Of a DNA stretch of 64,000 bases, positions 22,561 through 33,472 are shown one piece after another. The stretch spans positions 1-64,000 of the forward strand of contig JACGCM010001796.1 in the NCBI GenBank assembly GCA_014058105.1, read 5' to 3'. The notes under the pieces were generated by a model that was not told the DNA's origin, did no database searches, and saw nothing but the letters and a program-made list of their open reading frames with translations. The position numbers and the translations under genes are program-made. This DNA is from Kingdonia uniflora (taxonomy: Eukaryota > Streptophyta > Magnoliopsida > Ranunculales > Circaeasteraceae). Positions within the stretch are counted from its first letter, which is position 1, and each line of letters begins with the position of its first letter.

Positions 22561-22990
22561 ATGATTTTAAGCAACCTAACCACTTTATACTTACTGTTGT
22601 TGCTATCGTAACCAGACCTAATACTAACAAGAATATGCCCAAATTTTAGAGCTGATAAAGGCAAGGTAACAGATTCCCTGGTAATCGGGTTGTAAATAAA
22701 AAGTGGAAGATTTTTGGAATAAACAGAATGTATATATAATAGACCATTGCAAGAACCTGCAATAGCTTCAATATAACCCCCTTCTTTGGTATGTATTGGG
22801 ATCTCTCTACCTTTCCGTGAATGCCATGAACACTTCCCCCCTTTACCTTGATCAATTAAATATAAATTAGTTTTGATTTCATCGGAGATGAGCCTTTTTT
22901 AACAAGAATACGACGCTTTGCCCTGCTGAATTGAAGTTTGACCAAGGCAGCATCTTTTGCAAGGCTATAACAATCTTTAGATTATAAACA
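22545..22990 (-). pseudogene. F-box protein fragment (F-box end plus FBA domain)
   Basis: On the minus strand, 22985-22880 encodes CYSLAKDAALVKLQFSRA, the usual link after a plant F-box. After a stop and frameshift, 22780-22545 encodes IAGSCNGLLYIHSVYSKN, then FIYNPITRESVTLPLSALK and SGYDSNNSKYKVVRLLK, the classical start of the F-box-associated interaction domain. F-box proteins of this kind are substrate adaptors of SCF ubiquitin ligases. The gene is cut at both ends: upstream by element D's LTR region and downstream by the repeat above. Confidence 0.75.
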
Positions 22991-23025
22991 AGTGAAGCGA
23001 GTTAGAGACCCAATGGGTAGTCTCG

Positions 23026-23421
23026 AGAGACGATATCCTGAAGAAGATGAAATGAATATATGTTTTGTTTGAATAGTGTTTGTTTTAAGTCTTATGTTCG
23101 AACAGAGAAATGTTTTGTTCGAATAGAGAAATATTTTGTTTGAACGGAGCCGTGACTACTTATATATTTTAGGTTGTTTTAAGGGCAATTTAGTCCTTCA
23201 TTATAACTAGGAAACTTGTACCTTATTTAAGGGTAAGGCTTGGCAATGTGAAGAGAAGATCTGGAGATCTAGAGATCCAAGTTGTAATCTAGAACTTAGG
23301 GTTTTGGAAGAGTAATTCATTGTAATCAATCAATTGAGCAATAGTAGTTCTTCTTGGGAGATTTAACCCACCAAATATTGTGTTCTTTGTTTAAGGTAGT
23401 CTCTAATTTGATTGTGAATTA
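23026..23421 (+). repeat. 5' LTR of element D (~395 bp)
   Basis: It ends GATTGTGAATTA before AG and TGGTATCAG. The start is uncertain: ATATCCTGAAG near 23030 is the likely counterpart of TGATCCAGAAG in the 3' LTR. It carries about one TTCGAACAGAGAAATGTT unit, where the 3' LTR has five or more. Confidence 0.6.
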
Positions 23422-23559
23422 AGTGGTATCAGATTTTGGAGTTACGATTCTAAGGGGGGTTGTTGGTTTATGGTCTCTACACATAACCGACTCAAACAAA
23501 CGAATGAGATACTTGTGAGTCCATTGAAGATTCACAGAAAGCCTAATTTAAAGAATAAC

Positions 23560-24545
23560 ATAAATAAAAGATAGGTGATTCTGAAGATCGATTAACGAAA
23601 CTCAAAACTAAAGTTTCTTACCAAACTACTACTCTAGGGGAGTTAGTAGAATAGTTAGCTCTCACAAACCTCTTTAAGGCATTAACATCGACGAAGTGAC
23701 AAGACCATAAGAAGAAGAAAGGAGTTGCAGAGGAAGAGAAGGATGAGGGTAACGAGGAGAAGAAGGATGAGGGTCACGAGAAGGAAGATGAAGATTCTAG
23801 TGAAACCAAATTAGTGGAAGAAAAATTGGTTATTGGTAAGTCCGTGAATCCTATGCGTAATATTCCTATTGATTTTTCAATTAAAATTTCAGTATTCGAC
23901 GTGTCAATTGATGCTGACAAATTGGATAACTGGATAAATAGGTTAGAGACCAATTTTTTAGTATATAAATATTTAAATACTTAGAAAATCTGATTTTCGA
24001 CATTGAAATTTGCAAGTCATACACTCACATAGTAGAAGTCTTATAAGAAATGTCGCATAGTAAAAAGTTTGAGTTGGAATTTAAGAATTTAAGGTGTTGG
24101 TTAGGAAGCAATTTTACCCAATTGGGCATGAGTAGAAGATATGGTTTAAATGGAATCATTACACCGAAAGCATGGCCAATTAGTACAAGAGTACACTACG
24201 GAGTTTCATAATCAAGCTTTGGTTTTAGACGTCAATGTGAACGAGTATGAGGTGTTTATGAAGTACACGGGCAGTTTGTCAAAGTCCATTAGAAGAGAGT
24301 TAAAACTCCCTAATGTGACAAATATGGAAGACGCTACTGTGAAGGCAAATTCCATTGAAGACAAGTACTTGAAAAGTGACAAGAAAGACAACAAGAACAA
24401 GTCGGGGTACAAGTTTGGGTGGAAGAATGAGCATAATGGAGAATCCAAATGAAAGGGGTCTTCATCCAAGGGGAATTATTACAGTCATTGTAAGACGAGT
24501 GGGCATATTTTAAATAAATGTTGAAAACTTCATCCGAAGCTTAGG
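23560..24545 (+). pseudogene. gag of element D
   Basis: It encodes NPMRNIPIDFSIKISVFDV, DADKLDNW and then, in another frame (24150-24452), 100 codons with QLVQEYTTEFHNQALVLDV and the basic KSDKKDNKNKSGYK linker. A TGA at 24450 precedes the zinc knuckle. The knuckle YSHCKTSGHILNKC has lost its first cysteine, which element E keeps as CSYC. These are nucleocapsid features of Ty3/gypsy gag. Confidence 0.75.
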
Positions 24546-24642
24546 CCGAAGAAGAAGAAAAACAAGAAAGAAAAATGTGCACTAGCCACGGCGGTTGCTG
24601 ACCTCCCGAATTATGATAAATCGAATCCTAAGATTACTCTTA

Positions 24643-25486
24643 GGGATTTTTTTAGTGTAGTTCCACCTATAAACTGAATATTTTCCTTTAGTCCCCAAGT
24701 TGTTGAAATATGCAGTTTTGGTCCCCAAATGGCCTCTGACCACAGGTCAACCTCCGTTGAAGTCAAATTTTGAGCTAAAGTGACTAATCTACCCTCACTC
24801 GAGTTGCACGTGATATTTACCTATAGGTAACAAGTTATCTTCAGGTAATTTTTCGAGTTTTAATGGGAATCAAGAGTGGTTATCAAGTAGGAATCATAAA
24901 TGGATTCATCTCCCTTTGATGATTTGTGAAGCGTTAAGGGGTTTTGAAGCTGATTTTAACTATTTTTTTCTTGTGATAGTGGTGAAGGAACAAATAGGTT
25001 TTCTTCAACAACAACAACCATAACAATGGAGAGAGAAGATAAAGCAGAGAAGAGAAGACCCACAACAACAAGATCTTCTTCTTCTTCATGTGGGCCTGTG
25101 TTTTCTGATATTGTATGCTCTAATGTGGTGTTGGGTATGAAATTTTATCAATCACCATTAAAGCTGAAATTGAAGAAATTGGGACTAAAGACTAATTCCA
25201 AGAAAATATGTGGGGACTAAAAGCTAATTTTTGTTATTGTAAGATGGCGTGGCCTACCAATGTAGATTGATGGCATGGAAGTGGCCTAAAAAAATAGGTA
25301 ACTTGTTGCTTAAAATCTCGTAAAAGTCACGTGAGGGCATTTGTGGAAGTTCAGGTCAAAAATTGACTTCAAATGTGGTTGACCTATGGTAAAAGACAAA
25401 TTGGGGACTAGAAGTGAATATTTAAACAACTTGGGGACTAAAGGCAAATATTCAGTTTGTAGGTGGGACTGCACTCAAAAAATCCC
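24643..25486 (+). mobile_element. Mutator-like (MULE) non-autonomous element with 9-bp TSD
   Basis: It is 844 bp, with perfect direct flanks TTACTCTTA (24634-24642 and 25487-25495). The ends are long inverted repeats: the left starts GGGATTTTTTTAGTGTAGTT and the right, read in reverse, GGGATTTTTTGAGTGCAGTC. Similarity continues for more than 100 bases (CTGAATATTT, TTTAGTCCCCAAGTTGTT). A 9-bp TSD and long TIRs are the standard marks of Mutator-like elements. There is no transposase. The centre holds a 64-codon frame described separately. Confidence 0.9.
25026..25220 (+). CDS. Small ORF inside the MULE (possible captured exon)
   Basis: 64 codons, start context CAACCATAACAATGG preceded by a CAACAACAACAACC 5'-UTR-like stretch. 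The peptide is rich in charged residues, with a serine run (RSSSSSCGPVFSDIV). A 5'-UTR-like leader and codon-like composition between long TIRs suggest a fragment of host gene taken up by the element (Pack-MULE). The last third overlaps the start of the right TIR, so the stop is donated by the element. I do not recognise the parent. Confidence 0.35.
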   Translation: MEREDKAEKRRPTTTRSSSSSCGPVFSDIVCSNVVLGMKFYQSPLKLKLKKLGLKTNSKKICGD

Positions 25487-25496
25487 TTACTCTTAT

Positions 25497-25946
25497 GTTT
25501 CAGCAGACTATGGCTACTGAGGAGGCGAGTCAAAAAGAATTTTCCATGTCAGTATTCAGGTGAAACAGAGCTCAGTAGAGGCCATCAATACGGGTAGTTA
25601 GAAAAACTTAATTTCTGAGGCGTGGGTGAAGAAGATGGGTTTGAATACTAAGGCTCATCCTAAGCCATATGGTTTAGGGTGGATTCAGAAAGATGCAGAG
25701 TTGAAGATCATGAAGCAGTGTACATTCAAGTTTACGATCACTGAAAGGTTTATTGACGAGGTGACATGTGTGGCAGTTCCTTTATATATATGTCAGTTCA
25801 TTTTGGGTAGCCCTTATCTTTGGGACCGAGATGCGATTCATTACCACAGAGCTTACAGGTATCGTCTTGTGAAGGAAGGAAAGGAGTTCTATATCAATGT
25901 TTGTGAGGAGCATGTCACATCAAAGAATTTAGTAACGGCGACTTAG
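25497..25946 (+). pseudogene. Retropepsin region of element D
   Basis: 25626-25946 encodes a protein with AHPKPYGLGWIQKD, CTFKFTITERFIDEVTCVAVPLYICQ and FILGSPYLWDRDAIHYHRAY. This is the C-terminal half of a gypsy aspartic protease (the ILGxPWLxxxD strand). The active-site strand with DxG should lie before 25626 (GSTNTVSE-like remains near 25580-25620) but is broken by stops. Element E has the same segment at 44280-44456 on the minus strand. Confidence 0.7.
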
Positions 25947-26110
25947 GTAAAGAGGTTGGTTAATGCGAGCTACAAGTTTGTGTTATTTGTGTGACCAATT
26001 CAAGAGGGTACGTTGGCTAAAGTGTTGTCTACTATGGCAATGTCTCCTAAGCAACAAACCAAAATGGGGAAGTTGTGAGAGGAAGTTATGATACATTCCG
26101 ATCATAAACC

Positions 26111-26262
26111 GTTACAGTTTTAAGATATACAGTCCAAGCTATAGCAAGCTCGTCATATGAAGTGGATGTCGTATTTATTGAGCCACGTTACAGTTTTAAG
26201 ATACACAGTCTAAGCTACAACAAGCTTGTCATATGAAGTGGATGTCGTACTTGTTGAGCCAT
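26111..26262 (+). repeat. 76-bp tandem duplication in RNase H of element D
   Basis: Two head-to-tail copies (26111-26186 and 26187-26262) start GTTACAGTTTTAAGATA and end GTTGAGCCA, with about nine differences. They cover the DHKPL-to-MKWMSY part of RNase H. The solo LTR begins exactly at the end of the second copy. Confidence 0.85.
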
Positions 26263-26834
26263 GTAGCGGAAACCAAATACCAAATCGATTCGATTAGCGA
26301 TGAACAACCTAAAAGAGTAAACACAACCACAAGAAAATACACAATTTATCATAGTTCGATAAATGGCCTGCATCCATACCAATAGAGAGAGAAAGAAAGA
26401 AAGTTTTATTCGATGATCCGAGGTTACAATCGCTCATAAACCAATTTGAGATCTCTCTAGGTTTTCTCTAGAATTGAACTCACCAAAGGATTTACATAAG
26501 AAATACCATAAGTCTCCCTTATATACTTGGGATGTTATTCCATCAATATTAGGACTCAAAGCATAGATCACGAGGCAAGCCAACATCTTCACTACAACCT
26601 TCTAAAACTGAGTTTACGATGTCTATTAGAACAAACTTTAAAGCCTATTCGAATAAACCCAGTTCTGAAACTTCTGTTCGAATAGACTTTAGGTTTATTC
26701 GAATAAATAGGTTTCTATTCGAACAGACTCAAGAGTTCATTTGAATAAAGCCTACTCTGCCTCATCTGTTCGAATAGACCCAAAAAGTATTCAAACATAA
26801 AACTTCAATCCTCGTTCGTCTTACAGTATCTACA
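26262..26834 (-). mobile_element. Solo LTR with TGTAG...CTACA termini
   Basis: The inserted block interrupts RNase H between MKWMSY and the QQFTLIIKYKKGVDNK segment. Its termini are the inverted TGTAG/CTACA. On the minus strand a TATA-like AAGTATATAAGGGAG (26515-26530) and six or more TTCGAATAGA units (26640-26770) are seen. The TATA box sets the orientation. I could not find a clean 5-bp TSD. Confidence 0.6.
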
Positions 26835-27250
26835 ACAATTTACCTTGATTATCAAGTATAAGAAGGGAGTGGACAATAAAATGGCTGACATGTTATCTCG
26901 ACCCCCATTACCAACTATTTTGCTTTATTGGTAAATATGCAGATACAACCTATTATTCCGTCTGAGTATATTATAGAGTATGACGATAATAAAGAGCTTA
27001 GTGTGATTCACCATATATTACTGCAAGGCAAGACATGTGAGTATGAATTGAAGAATGGTTCGATTTACAAGGGAACTCTACTATGTATTCCTGAGGGTGG
27101 AGACCGTTTGCATTGGATTAGAGAGGCTCATTATTCCTGGGTTACAGGTCATTCCAGGGTAGAGAAGACTTTTTTAAATATGCGATATTATGTTTATTGG
27201 CCAAAGATGCAAGTGGATATTGCTCGTGTAGTTCGTGATTACATTCTATG
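26835..27250 (+). pseudogene. RNase H tail and integrase N-terminus of element D
   Basis: KYKKGVDNKMADMLSRPPLP is followed, with a frame change, by 26928-27287 encoding the zinc-binding domain REAHYSWVTGHSRVEKTFLN...VRDYILCDK. It is cut after the first Cys by the LTR element at 27251. Confidence 0.75.
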
Positions 27251-27591
27251 TGATAAGTCATGTGGTCGTACCCATGACCACGTGTAACGTTTCGCACATC
27301 ATGTGCACACCCTCTTATTTAGTTCTTGCTATTTAATTTAATTATATTTTAATTAGAGTCTAGCTAGGGTTTCTATTTGTGCTAGGTATCTTCTCCTATA
27401 AAAAAGAGCCTAAGCTTAGTTTATTTAGTATGTTGGTTTTAGTATGAGAAAAGGCTTAGCCTTAGAGAGAAAGATTATAGAGCTTGGGGTAAATCTCATA
27501 AACCTTAGGTCTTTGACTTTATTTTATGCAATTGAGAGATCTTAGTATCAATCAAGATTAATTTAACTTTCACGTTATTAGTTTTCTAACA
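27251..27591 (+). repeat. 5' LTR of the nested element
   Basis: 341 bp. A TATA-like CTCCTATAAAAAAGAGCC lies at about 27392 and the R-region start TAAGCTTAGTTTATTTAG follows. Confidence 0.8.
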
Positions 27592-28109
27592 ATTGGTACT
27601 AGAGCTAACAAGATTTTGTGGGAGATTTTTATTTTTATTTTTTTGACTACTACAGTGATTTCGGTGTCTACTACAGTAATTTTTGCATGCTACATTGATT
27701 TTTCAGTATTGCTACAGTGATTTTGTTGTTACTACAGTGATTTCAACATAAAATTTTATTGGGTGTCTAAGCAACTTGAGGTGATGTTTGCCAAATTATG
27801 TACCTTAGTGAGTTTCGACGGTGGCAGAAGATTTGTCGACTTTATCGAAGATGAAGTAGAAATAGAAGAGAAGAAGATTGTCAAAAAAGCAAGTTAGAGG
27901 TGGGAGTTGTGACAAAAGATTTGAAGAAATTTGTTGGAGATGGCTTGGAGATGAAACACCTCGAAGAGACGATGAAGAGAAAGATTTACCATGCCATTAA
28001 TCTAGTAAGTGGGAAAGACGGAGACATGTTGGAGAGTTCTCAATCAAAAGACAACGACGAGGTTGTGACTTTGATGCGAGGGGTTAATGAGAAAGTAATT
28101 ATGACATTT

Positions 28110-29290
28110 TCAGTATACCCAAACATATATTTTAGTTGTCCATTATATTTAATTTTAGGTACTTATGCACGTTTGTTTGATTGTAGCTATTGGAGATGGA
28201 TATTTGGAACCGAATACTTAAATTCATATAAAAGTATCTCCAACCGTTCTTTAGCAAGAGATATCCAAGACATAAGAAATATTTTCACAAATATATTTGG
28301 AGTATAATATAAATGAAGATTACATTCAAGATCCAAGAATTATATTGAGGAGATATTCTACAACAAAGATATATTCAAGAATTTCCATGGTTATAAGAAT
28401 TCTTTACTCAACAAGGAAAGGATGTGAAGATGTTCTCATATATCTTTGTGATTGATTGTAATAATATATATTGTAATATTCTAGATATGTGTAATATTCT
28501 TAAAGATTTGGGTTCCTTCTCCTATAAAAGGACCCTTCCCTCATTGTAATTAGATCTGATATTGGAGCAAGTTTAGAAGAAATAAAGTTTCAGTTTCTTC
28601 TCTCTTATTTATATTTTGTAAAAATTTTAGTTAGTTTATGCAATGATCTTGGGAATGATAGAAGTTTAATCCCTTCTAGCTATGACTAGAAGGAAGCCCT
28701 TACCCTAGTAGCAATAATTATTATGTAGTTTCTATGAGTAGTTTTCTTTATACGTTTGTTCTAAAAGATCTATAATCATACTTCTAGACTTAATCATAGC
28801 TAGTAAGTTGATTTAGACTATTTAGCCAAAATCCGGTGTTATAACCATTAAATCAGATTTTAGGGCAAACACGAAGAGAACTCGTAAAAGAGATTTAGCC
28901 AAGCTTAACCATAGTTCGAAGAATCCCTCTTACTTATCGAATTAGTAAAACCAAACATAACCAAACCCTAGATGTCTAACCATGATTCTAGAGTTGATGT
29001 TTAACTCGAAAATGTATTACCAAGGATTTTTTACATGAATAATCCGCCTAGTAAAACTACATGATTACTATTATTGTTTTGGTTAGGCCGTATTCTAGTC
29101 GTAGCTATTCTCTTGTTAATTGTTGTTTTAGTTTCTTTATTTTCAATCAAACTTCTACAAAACCATAATTCGGCCTAGAAAGTATTTGTTTTCCCAAACC
29201 TCCTTGTGGATTTAATCTCACTCATCCGTACTATAATTCAACAATCGTACTTTGAGCGGGTATTTTGCTAGAGGACCAAAAATCCTCTTA
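28110..29290 (+). mobile_element. Probable solo LTR of a larger gypsy element inside the nested element
   Basis: About 1.2 kb unlike its surroundings. It has a promoter-like CTCCTATAAAAGGACCC (28530) followed by a CTTCTCTC leader, and a 3' part with CCTCCTTGTGGATTTAATCTCA and GGGTATTTTGCTAGAGGACC, which resembles the ends of long plant gypsy LTRs. The boundaries are estimates (TGACATTTTC to CTTATCA); no TSD was confirmed. Confidence 0.45.
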
Positions 29291-29299
29291 TCAGGTTTC

Positions 29300-30521
29300 A
29301 CATGATCAATGATTTCAATCATCAGGAAACCCAGAAGAAGACCAACCCCAATCCAAAACCCTTGCCGAGAAGTTGACAAACGATGAGAGAAAAGCAAAAT
29401 TCCTTGCCATTGACGAAGGAAAGGTCGCCGGTGACTAGGGGGCCTCTGGTCTAGAAAGAGAGGAACCTAGAGGGGCCTCGTGAGTCATTCAAATGTGGAG
29501 TACACCGTTCTAACGAGTCAGTAGATAGCCAAGCCAACAATTTTGTAGTCAAAAATAGGCAAAATTTGGGGAGTCGTTCGAAAGACTTTTAGGTTCGTTC
29601 GAACGAAAGAGACCATGCAGTTGGTGAAGACAATGTTGGCATGCCACAAGGGAAAGGCACGGGCAGGGTAGGCCACAACAAAGGCACGGGGCATAGTGTT
29701 GTGGGAACACTAGGCACAGGCAGGGAACGACCCGAGCATGGGGTAGATTATTGTGGAAACCGGGCAAGGTGTTACGGGTATGAGGCTGGGTATGCCTGTT
29801 AATAGTAAGGGCGTGCCCCTACCACATACAAACCTCATTGTCACTCAACATCAATTTCACCCAATTGATTGGGATAAACCCTCAATCTTTAATGAGTCAA
29901 TTTCACCCAATTGATTGGGATAAACCCCCAATCTTTGATGAGTCTCCAAAAAATGTAATTACTTTAAAGTTTATTGATCCATTTTGGTAAGAGTTTGAAA
30001 ATCATCCAAGTATGGTAATATACAAATTTTTGAGGAATACGAATAGTGTTTCACAGAGGCTTTTTGGCAACAAGATAGTATGCCATTTTGCAGGCAAAAT
30101 CATCAGGTATGGGAATTACCATGGGAAAGTTCACATTTGTAGTGTTCTCCGAGAACGTATGACAATAAACTAGTTTTGGAGGATTTTTTGGCACGACAAC
30201 ACTTTCTCTTTTCAGAGGCAGAGTCAACGGGTATGGAAAGTATCGTGGAAGGATTCAGACTTGTCTTATTCTAGGAGCTACATTTTCTGAGTTTAAAATT
30301 CTGGGTCAAATTTTTTGTAACAGGAGAGAGTTGATAGGTCGCGGGGTCTCCCACGACAATGGTCGTTCTCCACGTCGTATTGCTTCTCTCAAAGATGATT
30401 GCAACAGTGAAGATGATTCTTGGATTTCAGAAGGCTTTTGCGAAGTTGGGTCCATTTCTAATTACAAGGATTATATCAAGCTGTAGAATTCGTGGTCGAA
30501 TTCTTCTTAAAGAGGGAGAGT
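29300..30521 (+). other. Internal non-coding part of the nested LTR element
   Basis: Holds a direct 45-bp duplication (29849-29893 and 29894-29943, core CAATTTCACCCAATTGATTG), a GC-rich CAAGGCACGGG-type stretch (29650-29800), TTCGTTCGAACGA copies at 29574-29605, and two similar coding-like motifs (near 30100 and 30230, GGTATGGGAATTACCATGG and GGTATGGAAAGTATCGTGG). No recognised protein domain. Confidence 0.4.
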
Positions 30522-30841
30522 TGATAAGTCATCATGTGCACACCCTCTTATTTAGTTCTTGTTATTTACTTTAATTACATTATAATTAGGAAAAGTCTCA
30601 TAATTAGAGTCTAGTTAGGGTTTCTATTTCTGCTAGGTCTCTTCTCCTATAAAAGAGAGTTTAAGCTTAGTTTATTTAGTATGTTGGTTTTAGTAAGAGA
30701 AAAGGCTTAGCCTTAGAGAGAGATTGTAAAGTTTGGGGTAAATTTCATAAACCCTTGGTCTTTGACTTTTATTTTATGCAATTAAGAGATCTTAGTATTA
30801 ATCAAGGTTAATTTAGCTTCCGCGTTATTAGTTTTCTAACA
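30522..30841 (+). repeat. 3' LTR of the nested element
   Basis: 320 bp, matching 27251-27591. The integrase of element D resumes at once with ATGCAACACATCGAAGC. Confidence 0.85.
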
Positions 30842-31960
30842 TTATGCAACACATCGAAGCTTTTCAATCGTAAGTTGGGATTGTATTTACCATTACCAGT
30901 ACCTAGCCAACCTTGGAAGAGCATATCGATAGATTTTATGGGCGGTTTGCCCATGACCAAGTGTAAGAATGATTATCTGTTTGTGGTGGTAGATCGATTC
31001 AACAAAATTATAGTTTTTATTTCATGCCAGAAGACGATTACCGGGGAAGGATTATTTTTTAAAGACGTTTAGAGGTATTTCAAGCTCCCTTCTATTATTT
31101 TTGATAGGGATAGCCACTTTTAGGGTATTTTTGGAGATCGTTATGGGGGATAATAGATACTAAGTTGAAGAGAATTACCCCGTTTCATCCCCAGACTGAA
31201 AAGCAAACAGATGTAGTCAATCGCACTTTGGTCTATTTATTACGGGAATTATATTATAAGCATCTTAAAACTTGGGATGATAGTTTGTCGTATCATCAGT
31301 TTGTTTTTAACCGGGAGATTCATAGTTCCACATTGAAGTCTCCGTTTGAAGTTTGTCTTAGGTACTTACCTCAAAACCCCTTTGATATGGCATTTAGTCT
31401 TGGTGATAAGACAGTGTCAGGGAAGAAAGAAAAGGAACGAGTTAAAGCTCAGCATTTAATTGAGAAGATAAGTAAGGTTCATAAGGCTGTTAAAGAACAA
31501 TTAAAGAAGACTCAAGCGGAGTATAAGGCTCGACACGACAAGTATTGGGTTGAATGTACTTTTCAAGATGATGATCTAGTTTGGTTGCATTTGGGTAAGG
31601 AACGTCTCAAGGGAGAAGGTAAGAAGCTCAAGCCTATCCGTTATGGTTCATTTACTATACTCAAGAAGATTGGTGATAACAAATTCCAATTATAATTACC
31701 ACCATTTATGAATATGTATTCGATGATTAATGTCGAACATTTGAAACTCTTTGAGCCATCTATCCTAGATGAAGACTCTACAATCGACACTCGCCTACCG
31801 TCAGTTGATGACTTATGGATGGAAAGAGAAAATCAATTGCAAGAGGATAGTATTCTAGAGATGAATGTTACTGTTACAATACGGGGAAGTATTGAGTCGT
31901 TCAGAGTTGGGAAGAAAGGTTAGCTACCCAACAAGTCGAAGTGGTACAACAGTGAAATAG
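30842..31960 (+). pseudogene. Integrase core and C-terminus of element D
   Basis: 30842-31072 encodes LCNTSK (the second half of the zinc site), then [27 protein letters not shown] with the first catalytic Asp. FDRDSHF at about 31108 carries the second. 31165-31695 is open for 176 codons and starts at the third catalytic region, which reads TEKQTDVVNRT, so the Glu is replaced by Asp. The C-terminal domain continues through VINVEHLKLFEPSILD. Less decayed than in elements A-C. Confidence 0.8.
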
Positions 31961-32030
31961 GCACGGCCATTTTCCCTCATCTTCAGTTTTAGCCTGAGCA
32001 TGAACTTAAGGCTCCTAAAGGGGGGATCCA

Positions 32031-32786
32031 TGATCCAGAAGGATCTAAATACTAAACCCCTCCAAAAGATACCATGTCATTCGAACGAGACTTGAGCCGT
32101 TCGAACGAGAAGGAACAAGGTCAAGCCAAACGAACTAGTCCAGATTTTAGTAAATTTGCCAAAGTCATTCGAATGAGATTTTAAGTCGTTTGAATGTCTT
32201 AAGTTTTGTTCGAACAGAGAAATGTTATGTTCGAACAGAGCCTGTTCTGAGTCTTCTCTTCAAACAGAGAAATGTTATATTCAAACAGTGTATGTTTTGA
32301 GTCTTCTGTTCGAACATAAAAATGTTCTATTCGAGCAGAGACTATTCTGAGTCTTCTGTTCGAACAGAGAAATGTTCTATTCTAACAATGTCTGTTTTGA
32401 GTCTTTTGTTCGAACAAAAAAATAGTCTATTTGAGCAAAAACTAAAATGAGTCTTCTGTTTGAACAGAGAAATGTTCTGTTTGAACAGAGAAATGTTCTG
32501 TTCGAACAGAGCCCCAACTACTTCTATTTTTAGGCCTTTTTAATTGCAATTTAGTCCTACATTGTACCTAGGAAACTTGTAACTTATTTAAAGGCAAGGC
32601 TAGGCAATGTGAAGATGAGAGATCAAGGGAGATTTAGAGATCCAAGTTGTAATCTAGAACTTAGGGTTTTAGAAGAGTAATTCATTGTAATCAATCAATT
32701 GAGCAATAGAAGTTCTTCTTGGGAGATTTAACCCACCAAATATTGTGTTCTTCATTTAAAGTAGTCTCTAATTTGATTGTGGATTA
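32031..32786 (+). repeat. 3' LTR of element D, expanded (756 bp)
   Basis: Polypurine tract CCTAAAGGGGGGATCCA precedes TGATCCAG; the end is TTGTGGATTA. It is about 360 bp longer than the 5' LTR because of a tandem array listed separately. The R/U5 part (TGTAATCTAGAACTTAGGG, 32650) is nearly the same as in the 5' LTR (23285). Confidence 0.85.
32201..32500 (+). repeat. 50-bp tandem repeat array in the LTR
   Basis: The phrase GAGTCTTCTGTTCGAACAGA recurs at 32249, 32299, 32349, 32399 and 32449, exactly every 50 bases, with substitutions but no length change. Each unit holds TTCGAAC and AGAGAAATGTTCT, both partly palindromic. Confidence 0.9.
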
Positions 32787-33472
32787 GCAAGCAGTCGATT
32801 ACCCTAGTTTCAAACTTGTAATTGTTGGCTATGATGGCGCATGTAAAGATTTTAGCTTTAAAACCCAATTTCTTCAAGTAACCCCGTGTGATTTAGATTT
32901 TTAGGGTTTAATTTGAAATTATTGAGAATTTTGTGAGTGCAACCCCCTAGGTATATTAATTTTTTAACTGATTTTTGGGTAGATGTTTTCTAGATTAACT
33001 ACATGGGTCATGGATTGACATCAATTCTGATGGTGGAAGGAACATAATTAGCTATATGGTCATGGATTAAATGAATAGACTGATCACATAGAAAAAGAAT
33101 TGACGTGATATCAAAACATAAATGTTTGAACATGATCGCTTGAATAAATCTTTGAACTTTGAACTTTGAACTTTGAACATAATGGCTAGGCACGCGCTCG
33201 CGCTTGCGCGTGCCTTAGTGCTCATAGACACAACACAAGCAATAGAACTAAAGAAAACAACTAAATTGTTCATTTACAACTCTAAAAGTTATTGTCTTAC
33301 CCTATTTTGGTTGATTGAATTTGAAAAGAGTTAGTTACCTATATCATAGATGTCAATAACATTTTCGTCTCAAAATCTCTTTACACGCATATACTTGATG
33401 TAATTTATATGATTAGTACGTAGTACTTTTACACACTTAGCAAATAGAGGAAACTTTTGTTTGCTTATATAG

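Larger units (their letters stand above)
27251..30841 (+). mobile_element. Nested 3.6-kb non-autonomous LTR retrotransposon
   Basis: The LTRs at 27251-27591 and 30522-30841 are about 90% alike, both starting TGATAAGTCA and ending GTTTTCTAACA. A primer-like ATTGGTACTAGAGC follows the 5' LTR and a polypurine tract AAAGAGGGAGAGT precedes the 3' LTR. The flanks CTATG and TTATG fit a 5-bp TSD with one change, and element D's integrase rejoins across it. The internal part encodes no protease, RT or integrase that I can see. 27780-28110 may be a gag remnant. The 5' LTR has an extra GGTCGTACCCATGACCACG block absent from the 3' LTR. Confidence 0.8.
23026..32786 (+). mobile_element. Gypsy element D with three nested insertions
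   Basis: Outer frame: 5' LTR (to 23421), primer site, gag (23560-24545), protease (25497-25946), a deleted RT, part of RNase H (26090-26262, 26835-26900), integrase (26928-27250 and 30842-31930), polypurine tract, and 3' LTR 32031-32786. Nested in it: a Mutator-like element (24643-25486), a solo LTR (26262-26834) and a 3.6-kb LTR element (27251-30841). Host sequence rejoins across each insertion when compared with elements B, C and E. gag and protease resemble those of element E more than those of B. Confidence 0.85.

Noticed and set aside
29549..29767. Cys/His-rich minus-strand frame that looks like a zinc-binding peptide
   Set aside because: It comes from the repetitive GGCACGGG / CATGGGG text in the non-coding interior of the nested LTR element; the Cys-Leu pattern repeats with the DNA motif.
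32201..32500. CRISPR-like regularly spaced palindromic repeats
   Set aside because: The 50-bp period is contiguous with no unique spacers, sits in the U3 of a plant LTR, and the genome is eukaryotic.
33140..33215. TTGAACTTTGAACTTTGAAC run and the GCACGCGCTCGCGCTTGCGCG palindrome-like stretch
   Set aside because: Simple-sequence repeats without other signals; not enough for an element or regulatory call.
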